A stretch of DNA of 61,034 nucleotides from Gammaproteobacteria bacterium (GTDB taxonomy: Bacteria > Pseudomonadota > Gammaproteobacteria > JAJFKO01). Location of the stretch: positions 1 through 61,034 of the forward strand of contig JAJFKO010000036.1 in the NCBI GenBank assembly GCA_021773175.1. Direction: 5' to 3'. The notes under the pieces were generated by a model. That model was given only the letters and a program-made list of their open reading frames with translations. It did not search any database and had not been told where the DNA came from. The position numbers and the translations under genes were made by a program. The first letter of the stretch is position 1. The number at the start of each line of letters is the position of its first letter. This document shows positions 27,703-36,396 of the stretch, one piece after another.

Positions 27703-28152
27703 TTATTGAGCTAAAGGCGCATAAATCATGAATGTTGCTATTGAGCTGGCATGATATCGACATACCCAAGCTTTAAATTTGGAGCCGAATTTTATCGTTT
27801 CTTTTTGCGGTATTGTCGTTATTGGTGCCACTGTTTTAGTTGAGCTTTCCAAAACCTTTATTGCATCAGCGCTACTTGAGGCTTTAATCTTTAAAGCAAA
27901 CATGCCCCAATTTGCCGTATGAGGATTTTTATCTTTATCTTGAAACGACGTAGTGATGATATAACCGATTATGGCACTGTAGGAATCTATGACCTTAACA
28001 ACAATAGCTTGACCCGCATTATGCATGACGCCTTGGTTAATGACGCTTGCTGCTGGGCAGCTTGGTGGTTGTGGTAAATCGTCGGCTAATGCGAGTGAAC
28101 CAAAGCAAGCTAATAAACTAATGACAAATAAGCCTTTAATTATTACTTTCAT
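27703..28152 (-). CDS. Small secreted protein of unknown function
   Basis: A 149-residue protein starting at the ATG at 28152 (an in-frame GTG at 28164 would overlap the AGGATGTGGA ribosome binding region). Residues 1-23 are a signal peptide (MKVIIKGLFVISLLACFGSLALA) probably cut before DDLPQPP by signal peptidase I; LLAC resembles a weak lipobox but the hydrophobic stretch continues past it. The mature part has two cysteines (SCPAA and WVCRYH) that may form a disulfide, and a beta-rich pattern. I do not recognise the family. It lies 18 bp downstream of the adenosyltransferase gene on the same strand. Confidence 0.65.
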   Translation of the reverse strand: MKVIIKGLFVISLLACFGSLALADDLPQPPSCPAASVINQGVMHNAGQAIVVKVIDSYSAIIGYIITTSFQDKDKNPHTANWGMFALKIKASSSADAIKVLESSTKTVAPITTIPQKETIKFGSKFKAWVCRYHASSIATFMIYAPLAQ

Positions 28153-28170
28153 TTTTATATCCACATCCTA

Positions 28171-28728
28171 TTATTTTGCATTGATCTCATGCTGCCAAAT
28201 AACTTCTTGGCCACCATTTTGTCGAGCTAAAACACGCGCCATGACAAACAATAAATCTGACAAGCGATTTAAATAGCTGATGCCATGTTGGTTGATTTCT
28301 TCTTCTAACATTAAGCTAACGACTCGACGTTCGGTTCGACGACAAATGGTGCGGGCTAAATGACAATGTGCTGCAGCAATATTTCCACCGGGTAAAATGA
28401 AATCTTCTAATGGTGGTAGTTCTGCATTGAGTTCATCCAATATAGTTTCTAAATTTTTAGTGTGTTGTTCTTCGAGCATCGTCATGCCAGGAATACATAA
28501 TTCACCGCCTAGATTAAACAATTCATGTTGTACTTTAATTAATGTTTCTTGAATTTTTTGTGGGATATTATTTGTTGCAAGAATAAGACCAATTGCACTA
28601 TTCAATTCATCAACCGTTCCATAGGCTTCAACGCGGATATGATCTTTAGCTACGCGGGTATTATTACCCAAGCCTGTAGTGCCTTTATCGCCTTTGCGCG
28701 TATAGATTTTTGATAGTCGATAGCCCAT
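28171..28728 (-). CDS. Cob(I)alamin adenosyltransferase, PduO type
   Basis: Makes adenosylcobalamin from cob(I)alamin and ATP. 185 residues from the ATG at 28728, which has GGAG six bases upstream; a TTG at 28740 overlaps that site. The ATP-binding N-terminal IYTRKGDKGTTGLG, the VEAYGTVDELNSAIG helix, LPGG, the CRRTERR helix and YLNRLSDLLFVMAR are diagnostic of the PduO/MMAB family, which is unrelated to CobA/BtuR. Together with the BtuF-like protein and the divergent DUF71 ATPase it points to B12 salvage. Confidence 0.95.
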   Translation of the reverse strand: MGYRLSKIYTRKGDKGTTGLGNNTRVAKDHIRVEAYGTVDELNSAIGLILATNNIPQKIQETLIKVQHELFNLGGELCIPGMTMLEEQHTKNLETILDELNAELPPLEDFILPGGNIAAAHCHLARTICRRTERRVVSLMLEEEINQHGISYLNRLSDLLFVMARVLARQNGGQEVIWQHEINAK

Positions 28729-28918
28729 TGTTTGCTCCAAGTGAAAATATCAAAAGATAGCTTATCTATATTCGTCGTATAACGAAATATATGTTGAGTA
28801 AAATATTGTATTGATTATAGCAAAGTTTGGCTAAACTAAAATATTTTATTAGTTTTTAAGGGTGTTTTTGATTTATCATAGAGAGGTTTTTTTGAAACAA
28901 CCAGAAGGAGCATTAGTC

Positions 28919-29584
28919 TTGCAAGCTAAAAAAGTCATATTAAGCTGGAGTAGCGGTAAAGATAGTGCTTATACATTACATTGTTTGAGACAATCAAATG
29001 AATATGAAGTGCTTGGTTTGTTGACGACAACAACAGAAGAATATAATCGGGTGGCTATGCATGCTACGCGTGTCACATTACTTGAAGAACAAGCAAGACA
29101 AGCTAATCTAGCTTTGCATCAAGTTATTATTCCTAGCAAATGTACAAATGATATCTATGCGCAGCGCATGCTGAAATTTCTTCAAAAACTAGCAGAGCAA
29201 AATATTTATCATGTTGCATTTGGTGATTTATTTCTTGAAGATATTCGCCAATATCGAGAACAGCAATTAAAGGATACTGGCATTACCGCAATATTTCCTC
29301 TTTGGCAGCGTAATACCAAACAATTAGCGCATGAAATGATGCGGATAGGTATGAAAGCAGTTGTTACCTGCATTGACCTTAACAAACTAGATGCTTCGTT
29401 TGTGGGACGTGAGTTCGATGCAACGTTTCTAGCAGATTTACCTGAAGACGTTGATCCTTGTGGCGAGAATGGTGAGTTTCATACTTTTGTTTATGAAGGA
29501 CCTATGTTGGCAAAAGCATTAAAGATAACAAAAGGCGAGGTAATTGAGCGTGAGGGATTTGTTTATGCTGATTTTACTTTTTAA
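28919..29584 (+). CDS. DUF71/COG2102 adenine-nucleotide alpha-hydrolase (diphthine-ammonia ligase fold)
   Basis: PP-loop ATPase of the DUF71 family: KVILSWSSGKDSAYTLH at the N-terminus is the PP-loop, and GENGEFHTFVYEGPM near the C-terminus is the family's second signature. Eukaryotic and archaeal members amidate diphthine, but bacteria lack diphthamide; a role in B12 salvage has been proposed for bacterial members from gene context. The divergent cobalamin adenosyltransferase fits that. Start is uncertain: I use the TTG at 28919 (GAAGGAG eight bases upstream, 221 residues, places the PP-loop at the usual distance); TTG 28892 and GTG 28862 are in-frame alternatives. Confidence 0.82.
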   Translation: MQAKKVILSWSSGKDSAYTLHCLRQSNEYEVLGLLTTTTEEYNRVAMHATRVTLLEEQARQANLALHQVIIPSKCTNDIYAQRMLKFLQKLAEQNIYHVAFGDLFLEDIRQYREQQLKDTGITAIFPLWQRNTKQLAHEMMRIGMKAVVTCIDLNKLDASFVGREFDATFLADLPEDVDPCGENGEFHTFVYEGPMLAKALKITKGEVIEREGFVYADFTF

Positions 29585-29636
29585 TCTTTAACCTGCATAT
29601 TTGAAACTCTGCCTTTAGGAATGACTGGTGAAAGGT

Positions 29637-30899
29637 TTATGCGCTTAGAATATCAACAATGTTATTGTTATCAGTGAGCGTCATGAACTCTGGAGATAGT
29701 TGCGCAAAAGGATATACATGACGCAAGCAAGCATATTTATTTTTTGACAATTCATTAAATAATATATTTTGATCATAGGATACATTCTGTTTATTTCCAC
29801 AATTCGATTCTATAAAAAAATTTGATCTAACATAAACGCCACCAAGGTTAGGCTTTAACTCCATTACACTTAAAATTTTTCTTGAATAACTCAATATTTT
29901 AGCCTCAATTCTATCTTCAACTGCGAAACAAAATGAGCTTGGCGAGTGCAGTGATTCGGATAAAAAGGCAACTACATAACTTAAGTAACCTAGCTCCATT
30001 ACATCCTTTGGCCAATATTCTGTATTTCTTAACGTTGATAAAATTGAAGCATATATTGTTTTAGTTGAAAGAATATAGCTGATTAAACTATGAAGAGAAA
30101 TTATTCTTTTTTCTTCAAACTCACATTTAATATGCTCAGCTAAAAAATCTAGGGGTTGATTTCGAGCTACAGAAATAGCGTTATTTGTTTTATGCATTAA
30201 TAGTTTATAAAGCTGATAATTATAGTTGTTTCTTTCATCAACCGCGTCAAGCCAAGATGAAAAAATATCTCTCGGCATTTCTTGGTAATTTTTAAATGAT
30301 AATAGTAATAAATAATATTCAACACGCGGTATGTTGATACTTAAACTATATTTCAGCATATTATTACGAGAGAATATGCCTATTTGGTTTGCTAGTTTTA
30401 CGAATGAATCAATCTCATATAAAGTAGGAGGTAAGTTAAATCCATCATAAGATCTGATATCTTTAGAATCAATTGAAGACGTGGCGATTGATTCTATGTC
30501 TGTTAAATAAACTTTATTTTCATTCTTGTCAATTAGACAAGGTCCTTTCTCAGAAAAAAGGCAAGGCCCGCTTAGAAAGCTTATATGATTGTTGAGCGGT
30601 GGTGTTGCATCTAATATATGAGCTGGATATAAAAAGCCTTGATAGCCTCCATGTTCCACTAGAATAGTTTCGCATCCTATATATTTAGAAGAAGAATATT
30701 TTTCTGTGGGATTATAAACGTCTTTTAAACCTGAAATATAAGACAAATTGCATAATTTATTTTTTAAGCGTCGATATTCCTTATGCGGCCTAACAGCATA
30801 ATTATTAATTAATAATTCGCTTGATTGAATATCTTCAACTGAAATAGTATCAATTGAATAACTGTTGTTACGATATTTTAGATTAGCAAAATAAGACAT
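29637..30899 (-). CDS. Protein of unknown function, 420 residues
   Basis: No family recognised. The protein is soluble in appearance, without signal peptide or membrane helices, rich in Ser, Asn, Tyr and Ile and very AT-rich at the DNA level compared with neighbouring core genes. The N-terminal 150 residues look beta-rich (KYIGCETILVEHGGYQGFLYPAHI, then a Gly-Pro-Cys pair: SGPCLFSEKGPCLID), and residues 165-340 look helical. It follows a GNAT acetyltransferase gene by 8 bp on the same strand, so the two form a likely two-gene unit. The composition and lack of obvious homologues suggest acquired DNA. Confidence 0.6.
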   Translation of the reverse strand: MSYFANLKYRNNSYSIDTISVEDIQSSELLINNYAVRPHKEYRRLKNKLCNLSYISGLKDVYNPTEKYSSSKYIGCETILVEHGGYQGFLYPAHILDATPPLNNHISFLSGPCLFSEKGPCLIDKNENKVYLTDIESIATSSIDSKDIRSYDGFNLPPTLYEIDSFVKLANQIGIFSRNNMLKYSLSINIPRVEYYLLLLSFKNYQEMPRDIFSSWLDAVDERNNYNYQLYKLLMHKTNNAISVARNQPLDFLAEHIKCEFEEKRIISLHSLISYILSTKTIYASILSTLRNTEYWPKDVMELGYLSYVVAFLSESLHSPSSFCFAVEDRIEAKILSYSRKILSVMELKPNLGGVYVRSNFFIESNCGNKQNVSYDQNILFNELSKNKYACLRHVYPFAQLSPEFMTLTDNNNIVDILSA

Positions 30900-30907
30900 A
30901 TTTTTTG

Positions 30908-31348
30908 TTAGACTGCTCTATCCATCCAAACAAAAGAAAAGCCTTTTGAAAAAGAAGATTTTTCAAGTAGCGATAAAGTTGCTTGATTATTTGTTTTAAC
31001 TAAACTTACGATGTAAGAAACATGGGTTTTTTTCAACATGGAAATTGTCTCTGAGATTAAAGTCAAAGCAATGCCGTGTGAGCGATAGTCTGGTAAAACG
31101 AACAGATTTTCTATTGTTGCTTTTCCTGTTGGTGTATGGACTTGCACTAATATAAAGCCAACTATTTTGTTATTATCCTTGGAGATTAGAACAATATCAT
31201 CCTTGCTCTCAATCCATTTTGATAATTGTTCCATTGTCCATGGCATTTCAATTTGGTTTGGGTTGACTTGAAAGCCATCTACATTTTGCAAAAGACGATG
31301 AATAGTTTGTGTGTCTGCTGAGTTAGCTCGCTGAAGTTTGTAGTCCAT
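30908..31348 (-). CDS. GNAT family N-acetyltransferase
   Basis: A 146-residue acetyl-CoA-dependent acyltransferase of the GNAT superfamily. The fold is visible as strand KIVGFILVQVH, the acetyl-CoA loop region ENLFVLPDYRSHGIALTLI (motif A, with RSHGIA in place of the canonical R/Q-x-x-G-x-G/A) and the late strand-helix with TNNQATLSLLEKSSF. Substrate unknown. It is the first gene of a probable pair with the 420-residue orphan 8 bp downstream, which could be its target or partner. Confidence 0.8.
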   Translation of the reverse strand: MDYKLQRANSADTQTIHRLLQNVDGFQVNPNQIEMPWTMEQLSKWIESKDDIVLISKDNNKIVGFILVQVHTPTGKATIENLFVLPDYRSHGIALTLISETISMLKKTHVSYIVSLVKTNNQATLSLLEKSSFSKGFSFVWMDRAV

Positions 31349-31531
31349 TATTTTGATAACCTATATTGCCAATATGTCAGACTATATGTTGATGATGAGA
31401 TACTGACAGCTCAAGATCATCTTTAATTGTTCATTCTGAGGGCAATTATAAGGACTAACCTGAGCCATAGCAAATAGTTCAATATATACTCGTCACATAA
31501 AGAGCTGAGAAGACATTGCATAAGAGGATCA

Positions 31532-32488
31532 TTAGAACTGCAACAATTTAGTTTGTACTTGATTACGACCTTTTTTCTTAGCTTGATACAATGCATCATC
31601 TGAAGACTTTAAGAGTAATGTCGCGGATCTACTCTTCTGAGCCATCGCAGCACTAACACCAAGACTGATAGTGACAATTTTTAAAGGCTGAGATGTTTGG
31701 TGCGGAATTTGTAAATGCTGAATGGTTTGACGAATCTGTTCGGCAAGTTGTTCTGCTTGAGGTAATTGAGTATTAGTAAGTAGAATTGCAAATTCTTCAC
31801 CACCATAACGAAATAGAAAGTCAGAAGTTCGCTTCAATGATGCTTGTATTGCGTGAGCGACAAGTTGCAGACAATGGTCACCCGCTTGATGGCCATAAGT
31901 ATCGTTATAATGTTTAAAATTATCGATATCAATCATAAGCAAGGAGATTGCTTGGTCAGTGCCTTGCAAACGACAACTGCGACGCCATTCATAACGCAAT
32001 GCCTCATTAAAAGCACGACGATTAGCAATACCGGTTAATTCATCAGTACGTGATAGAATACTTAGTTGGTGATTGGCTTCCGCTAAGCGTCGTGTTGTCT
32101 GTAAAAGTTTTTGACGCATATCAGCAACACGTTCCATGGCATTAATTTTTGCGGTTAGCACATTATTGTTTATTGGCTTTTCCAAGTAGTCATCAACACC
32201 AGCATCGGCACCAGAACGAAATAAACTTTCGGATGGCTTGTTGCTTAAATACAATATGGGAACCCAATCATTGAGGCCCTGTAATTGACGGATTTTTTTC
32301 GCACAAGTAAAACTATTAATATGTTGTACTTCCGTATCAAGAATAACGAGATCGGGCTGTTTTTTCTTATAGAACTCTAGTGCTTGTTGCATTGATTTAG
32401 CCACTAGCATCTGGTGCTCAGTGTCATCGATATAATGCCGCATGACAGAGACTATGTTTGTGGCGTCTTCTATTAATAATATTTGCAT
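31532..32488 (-). CDS. Response regulator diguanylate cyclase (REC-GGDEF)
   Basis: A 318-residue two-domain protein: receiver domain at residues 1-118 with acidic pocket E7/D8, phosphoacceptor D51 (VILDTE) and a late lysine in YLEKPI; a short coiled linker; then GGDEF domain at about 150-315 with RYGGEEF as active site and an RxxD (RTSD) inhibitory site five residues upstream. It should make cyclic di-GMP on phosphorylation and show product inhibition. No histidine kinase gene is adjacent. Resembles a PleD without its second receiver domain. Confidence 0.93.
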   Translation of the reverse strand: MQILLIEDATNIVSVMRHYIDDTEHQMLVAKSMQQALEFYKKKQPDLVILDTEVQHINSFTCAKKIRQLQGLNDWVPILYLSNKPSESLFRSGADAGVDDYLEKPINNNVLTAKINAMERVADMRQKLLQTTRRLAEANHQLSILSRTDELTGIANRRAFNEALRYEWRRSCRLQGTDQAISLLMIDIDNFKHYNDTYGHQAGDHCLQLVAHAIQASLKRTSDFLFRYGGEEFAILLTNTQLPQAEQLAEQIRQTIQHLQIPHQTSQPLKIVTISLGVSAAMAQKSRSATLLLKSSDDALYQAKKKGRNQVQTKLLQF

Positions 32489-32602
32489 ATATTGTTTGAT
32501 ATAAAATTATTACATTACTAAATATATACACCATAACCTTGATATCTGCAAAGAGGTTGAGCATTATAAGTTATAAAATCATAGAGTTATAGACGATAAT
32601 TA

Positions 32603-32638
32603 TTTACCTTGCGTATTTTGAAAAATACGCAAGGTAAA
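32603..32638 (-). terminator. Perfect 17-bp stem-loop downstream of the 690-residue protein gene
   Basis: TTTACCTTGCGTATTTT and its exact inverted copy are separated by two bases. It lies 33 bp past the stop of the minus-strand gene at 32671 and upstream of the GGDEF gene. The A/T-rich outer ends let it work as an intrinsic terminator on the minus strand. Confidence 0.65.
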
Positions 32639-32670
32639 GTGAGATTGTTATCAAGTGATTTATGTCAGCA

Positions 32671-34743
32671 CTAGTGAGCATTTAAACCTTTTAGATATTT
32701 AGCTGTTGCTGATGGATTTCGTTCTTGAGGAGGGGTTTCAGGCCTCCTGATGTCATCATCTAATGGAATATCATAAAAAACTTCACTAGAAGTCTCTTTC
32801 ATGCCGCCGTCGCCATCTATAATAACGCCGCTTAAATCACTAGAGGGAATTCGAGTGACCCTGCCACTTAAAAAATCTCTTAGTCTATTCTCACTTGCAT
32901 GCACACTAATGTAACGCATGGCGAGTTCCCAGTGCTGATGCAAGAGTTTTTCTTTAAGACGGCTAACTGGATTGACTCCGCGTGTTTTTGCTTCTTGAGT
33001 AAATCGACAATTCGCTGGTTTTTTACCTAAGTTGCGCGCGACATGTTCAGCAATATTTAGCAAATTATTATAGGCATGGCTACTAGACTGTTGTAAGTGT
33101 TTTCTTGTTTGTTCGAATTTATAAGTTGTAGCCTGGTCAACCTTATAAGGATATTGGCTTAATTGTGGTTTACGTTCCAAAATGCCTTGGACAGCATCAC
33201 TTTTGGTCTCATCGGTTAATTCTGTTTCAACCTGTTGTAGCGATGAAAGTAACAAGCTAAATGTGTCAGAATTAAAGTGTGACAGCATTCTTGCCTGAGT
33301 GGCGCGAGGTTCTTGATCTAGCAGGTTAGTAATAAAGCCAAGAAAAATACGATTGAGTTCGTTAGTATCGTTGCAACCTTGTTCTTTTGCTTGACGTGTG
33401 ACAGCGAAATAAATGCTAGATAAGCTTTCAACAAATCGAGCTAGATTAAAGTTCATAGAAATTGAGCGCATTATTCCGCGATAGCCTGCACGAATTTTAT
33501 CGTTAGGCTGAATTTTAATATAAGCTTTTTCAGTAGCACCGGCATCATTATCAGCTTGTTGTTGTACATAATAAGGCAACATTAAATCAGCTTTTGGTTG
33601 AAAACGGTAAAGTCGTGTTAATGATAACCTTGACGGACCTTGTGCTAGTGATGCTGCATTAGTTAGATTAGCTCTACCTACAATACCATCTCCAGAGACA
33701 TTGAGCATTTCAGTAATAACAACAGCACCTTTATTGACTCGATAAAAATTTATAGTGAGAACATGGGTCGTTGCTGCAGAAGCCTCTGAAGACTCAGCTT
33801 GTAACGCAAGAACCATCCAAGAATCTGTTGCAACTTTGAAATTCATTTTAGAGATTGCATCTGCAAGTTGATAGCGTTGATCGTCACTGCTAAATGGACG
33901 TAGGCCCTTTTGCAGTTGCTCGGCTTCTGTTTGTAGTAGTTCTTTTGCATAATTAATTCTAAGATGACCATTAGAGCGGGATAAAAAATCAGCAAACTGC
34001 TGGCCTAATTGATGCGGATCACTTTTAGCAAGTTGTTCTAATACTATCTCAACTAATTCAGCTTGTTGACATTGTTTAATGAGTGAGTCACGTTTTCTTA
34101 ATTGTCCTCTTGCTCGAGCTTTAAGTTTCTGGGCAGCATGCCAAGCTTTAGAAAAGCTGATTTGTAAATTTTTTCGTGCTTCTTGTAAAGATTTTCGCAA
34201 TGCTTGTTCGCGTGAATGTTGTTGTATTTCTTCATGTTCCACTTTTAGTTGGGCTCTAAGAGCGGTGATTTCTGCAGATGTAACTGATGGCTTAATATAA
34301 TCAATATATGCCTTACGATCACCATCTATGGCTAGAGTCAATCTTGTTTGTTGTTGCATTGGTATCAATCTCAATAAGGGACTGATGACATCACGTTTAT
34401 TATTGCTGTATGAAGCAGCTAGATGTAGTAAGGTTTGTCCAACAACAGGATATTGTTCGTAGAGCAATTGCTGCATTGATTCTGGTTTAAGTTTTTTTGC
34501 TAATAGAGCAAGCAATTCAATAGCAAATTCAGGTGCTGCATGCATTAAACTAAACAACTCCTCAAAAGGCTGATAGGTATTATGCCGCGGGTAAAGAAGA
34601 TTAATTGAGCTGTCGTCACATTGTTGTAATTTTTCGATGAATGCATGACGCAGAGCTTCATTGCTAAGACCCATTAGTCTATATCCTAGATTAGTAGCAT
34701 CAATAATATCTGCTGATGATGCAGTTGTATCTGGTCCCATCAT
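32671..34743 (-). CDS. Large soluble protein with ankyrin-like repeat and coiled coil, effector-like
   Basis: A 690-residue protein from the ATG at 34743 (GGGGGAT upstream; an in-frame ATG at 34758 overlaps that site). I recognise no enzyme family. Near residues 98-125 there is one ankyrin-like unit (GQTLLHLAASYSN). Residues about 155-240 form a strongly charged coiled coil rich in Lys, Arg, Gln and Ala. The middle contains beta-rich stretches (VLTINFYRVNKGAVVITEMLNV), and the C-terminal 60 residues are disordered and acidic/proline-rich (FYDIPLDDD, RRPETPP). No signal peptide. Ankyrin plus coiled coil plus disordered tail is common in secreted effectors of Legionella/Coxiella relatives; this is inference. 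Monocistronic, with its own terminator. Confidence 0.7.
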   Translation of the reverse strand: MMGPDTTASSADIIDATNLGYRLMGLSNEALRHAFIEKLQQCDDSSINLLYPRHNTYQPFEELFSLMHAAPEFAIELLALLAKKLKPESMQQLLYEQYPVVGQTLLHLAASYSNNKRDVISPLLRLIPMQQQTRLTLAIDGDRKAYIDYIKPSVTSAEITALRAQLKVEHEEIQQHSREQALRKSLQEARKNLQISFSKAWHAAQKLKARARGQLRKRDSLIKQCQQAELVEIVLEQLAKSDPHQLGQQFADFLSRSNGHLRINYAKELLQTEAEQLQKGLRPFSSDDQRYQLADAISKMNFKVATDSWMVLALQAESSEASAATTHVLTINFYRVNKGAVVITEMLNVSGDGIVGRANLTNAASLAQGPSRLSLTRLYRFQPKADLMLPYYVQQQADNDAGATEKAYIKIQPNDKIRAGYRGIMRSISMNFNLARFVESLSSIYFAVTRQAKEQGCNDTNELNRIFLGFITNLLDQEPRATQARMLSHFNSDTFSLLLSSLQQVETELTDETKSDAVQGILERKPQLSQYPYKVDQATTYKFEQTRKHLQQSSSHAYNNLLNIAEHVARNLGKKPANCRFTQEAKTRGVNPVSRLKEKLLHQHWELAMRYISVHASENRLRDFLSGRVTRIPSSDLSGVIIDGDGGMKETSSEVFYDIPLDDDIRRPETPPQERNPSATAKYLKGLNAH

Positions 34744-34921
34744 AATTTTATCCCCCATGAATAAAAAGTGTATGTTAGCTTCAGTTTTGTGATTATCGTT
34801 ATTATTAATTATGCAAATTGTTGTTTTATTGATTTAAGCTAATGCATTATACTAATAGCGCTCCAACACTCAGACTTTAAAGCTTAGTAAAGGTTGTCAA
34901 TTTTGCAAATTAAGAATCCAT

Positions 34922-35410
34922 ATGTCAAAAAAACTTATTGAAAATACAGAAGAAAAAATTTTTATTCGGCAAATGCAGCTCAATGATTTAACAGATGTGG
35001 CAACAATCGAACGATCAGTTCAATTAATACCCTGGAGCAAACAAAAGTTTTTAGACTGTCTACATGCAGATTATTACTGTTATGTGCTTTGTTGTGATAA
35101 AAAAACGAGCGGTTATGCGATTTTATCTACGGTACTTGATGAAGCAGAAATGTTAATAATAGCGATTGATAAACAATTTCAAGGGCAAGGATTAGGACGA
35201 TACTTATTACAATATATAGTTAACGTTTGTCAGCAGAAAGAAATAACACAATTATTACTAGAAGTGGCTGAGACAAATAGCCAAGCAATTAATTTCTATG
35301 AGCAGTTTGGTTTTCAGCAATATCATATTCGTAAAAAATACTATAAGACCAAAGATGAAGATGTTGATGCTTTGTTAATGAGGTACTACTTAGCTGATTT
35401 TTTAGAGTGA
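34922..35410 (+). CDS. rimI: Ribosomal protein S18-alanine N-acetyltransferase
   Basis: GNAT enzyme that acetylates the N-terminal alanine of ribosomal protein bS18. 162 residues: IRQMQLNDLTDVATIE at the N-terminus, the PWSKQKF segment, acetyl-CoA motif FQGQGLGRYLLQYIV, and the C-terminal FYEQFGFQQYHIRKKYYKTKDEDVDALLMRY, which is the RimI signature (YY...EDALLM). The usual partner tsaB is not adjacent. It converges on a small lipoprotein gene with a stem-loop between. Confidence 0.88.
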   Translation: MSKKLIENTEEKIFIRQMQLNDLTDVATIERSVQLIPWSKQKFLDCLHADYYCYVLCCDKKTSGYAILSTVLDEAEMLIIAIDKQFQGQGLGRYLLQYIVNVCQQKEITQLLLEVAETNSQAINFYEQFGFQQYHIRKKYYKTKDEDVDALLMRYYLADFLE

Positions 35411-35470
35411 AGAGAACCTACAGAATTTATGCTTACACAAAATCCTGTTGAGTTATAAGTTAAATAGTTG

Positions 35471-35533
35471 CTTACCTAGACTTACCATTTTTATTCGAAT
35501 TGTGTTGAATAAAAAACGGTAAGTTTAGGTAAG
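35471..35533. terminator. Bidirectional stem-loop between rimI and the lipoprotein gene
   Basis: The left arm 35471-35496 (CTTACCTAGACTTACC then ATTTTTATTC) pairs with 35507-35533 with only a few mismatches. The flanking A- and T-rich parts and the position between two convergent genes suggest a terminator for both directions. Confidence 0.65.
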
Positions 35534-35547
35534 AAGCATCAGATAGT

Positions 35548-35697
35548 TTATTTATAATGATCACTGCGAGAGTTTGTTTGGCTATAGTGGTGGTAATTAG
35601 GGCCACCTGCTCTGCGCGACGAAGCACAACCACTTAAAGCAAAACTTGTTGCGATTAATGCCATAGGGATAACAATACCAATTATTGCTTTTCTCAT
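35548..35697 (-). CDS. Small lipoprotein, 49 residues
   Basis: Found by reading the minus strand: ATG at 35697 preceded by AAGGAGAAGAAA, an excellent ribosome binding site. MRKAIIGIVIPMALIATSFA is followed by the lipobox LSGC (Cys24), so the mature peptide is a 26-residue lipidated, polar tail (ASSRRAGGPNYHHYS...). It would sit in the inner or outer membrane facing the periplasm. It lies 33 bp downstream of pdxH on the same strand. No homologue recognised; small entericidin-like or osmotically induced lipoproteins are comparable in size. Confidence 0.72.
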   Translation of the reverse strand: MRKAIIGIVIPMALIATSFALSGCASSRRAGGPNYHHYSQTNSRSDHYK

Positions 35698-35730
35698 TTT
35701 CTTCTCCTTTGTAATGTTGATAAAAAAATT

Positions 35731-36369
35731 TTAAGGTTGTAAGCGTTCTAATATCCATTGATTATTTTCATCTAAACGATAATGCAGTCTATCACTTAAG
35801 CGTGCTTCGCGTCCTTGCCAAAATTCATATGAATGCGGTTTGATAATATAACCACCCCAATGTTCAGGACACGTTGCTGTTGCATCATCTAACTTTGTTG
35901 TAGCGGTTTGATACTTTTCTTCTAGAGCCTGACGACTTGCTATTGTTTGGCTTTGTTCGGAAATAATGGAAGCGATACGTGAACCTAATGGGCGTTGCAT
36001 AAAATAATCATCTGATTGTACGTGTGATATCTTTTCAATTTTACCTTCTATACGGATTTGTCTTTCTAGTGCTTCCCACCAAAATACGAGAGCAACATGT
36101 GGATTGTTATCCAGCTCAACACCTTTACGACTATGATAATTACTATAAAAAACGTAACCCTCTGCATTAAATGCTTTTAAGAGAACAATACGTGCGGATG
36201 GTTGGCCTTGCGAATTGACAGTACAGAGCATCATAGCATTGGGGATCTCAACATCTGAATCGCGAGCATCTTGATACCACTTACTAAATTGTGTAAGCGG
36301 TTGTTGCGCCATTTCTGTTTCTTGCAAAACATTTTTTAAATACTGTTTACGTTTATCAATATCGGCCAT
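35731..36369 (-). CDS. pdxH: Pyridoxamine 5'-phosphate oxidase
   Basis: FMN enzyme oxidising pyridoxine/pyridoxamine phosphate to pyridoxal phosphate. 212 residues from the ATG at 36369; an upstream in-frame TTG adds only nine residues. Family landmarks: FSKWYQDA, SARIVLLKAF, FYSNYHSRKGVELDNNPHVALVFWW, LERQIRIEGKIEK, QRPLGSRIASIISEQS and the C-terminal FWQGREARLSDRLHYR. Downstream of the DedA-PAP2 gene by 27 bp, same strand. Confidence 0.96.
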   Translation of the reverse strand: MADIDKRKQYLKNVLQETEMAQQPLTQFSKWYQDARDSDVEIPNAMMLCTVNSQGQPSARIVLLKAFNAEGYVFYSNYHSRKGVELDNNPHVALVFWWEALERQIRIEGKIEKISHVQSDDYFMQRPLGSRIASIISEQSQTIASRQALEEKYQTATTKLDDATATCPEHWGGYIIKPHSYEFWQGREARLSDRLHYRLDENNQWILERLQP

Positions 36370-36396
36370 AATGTGTACTTCTATTTTATCAATCAA

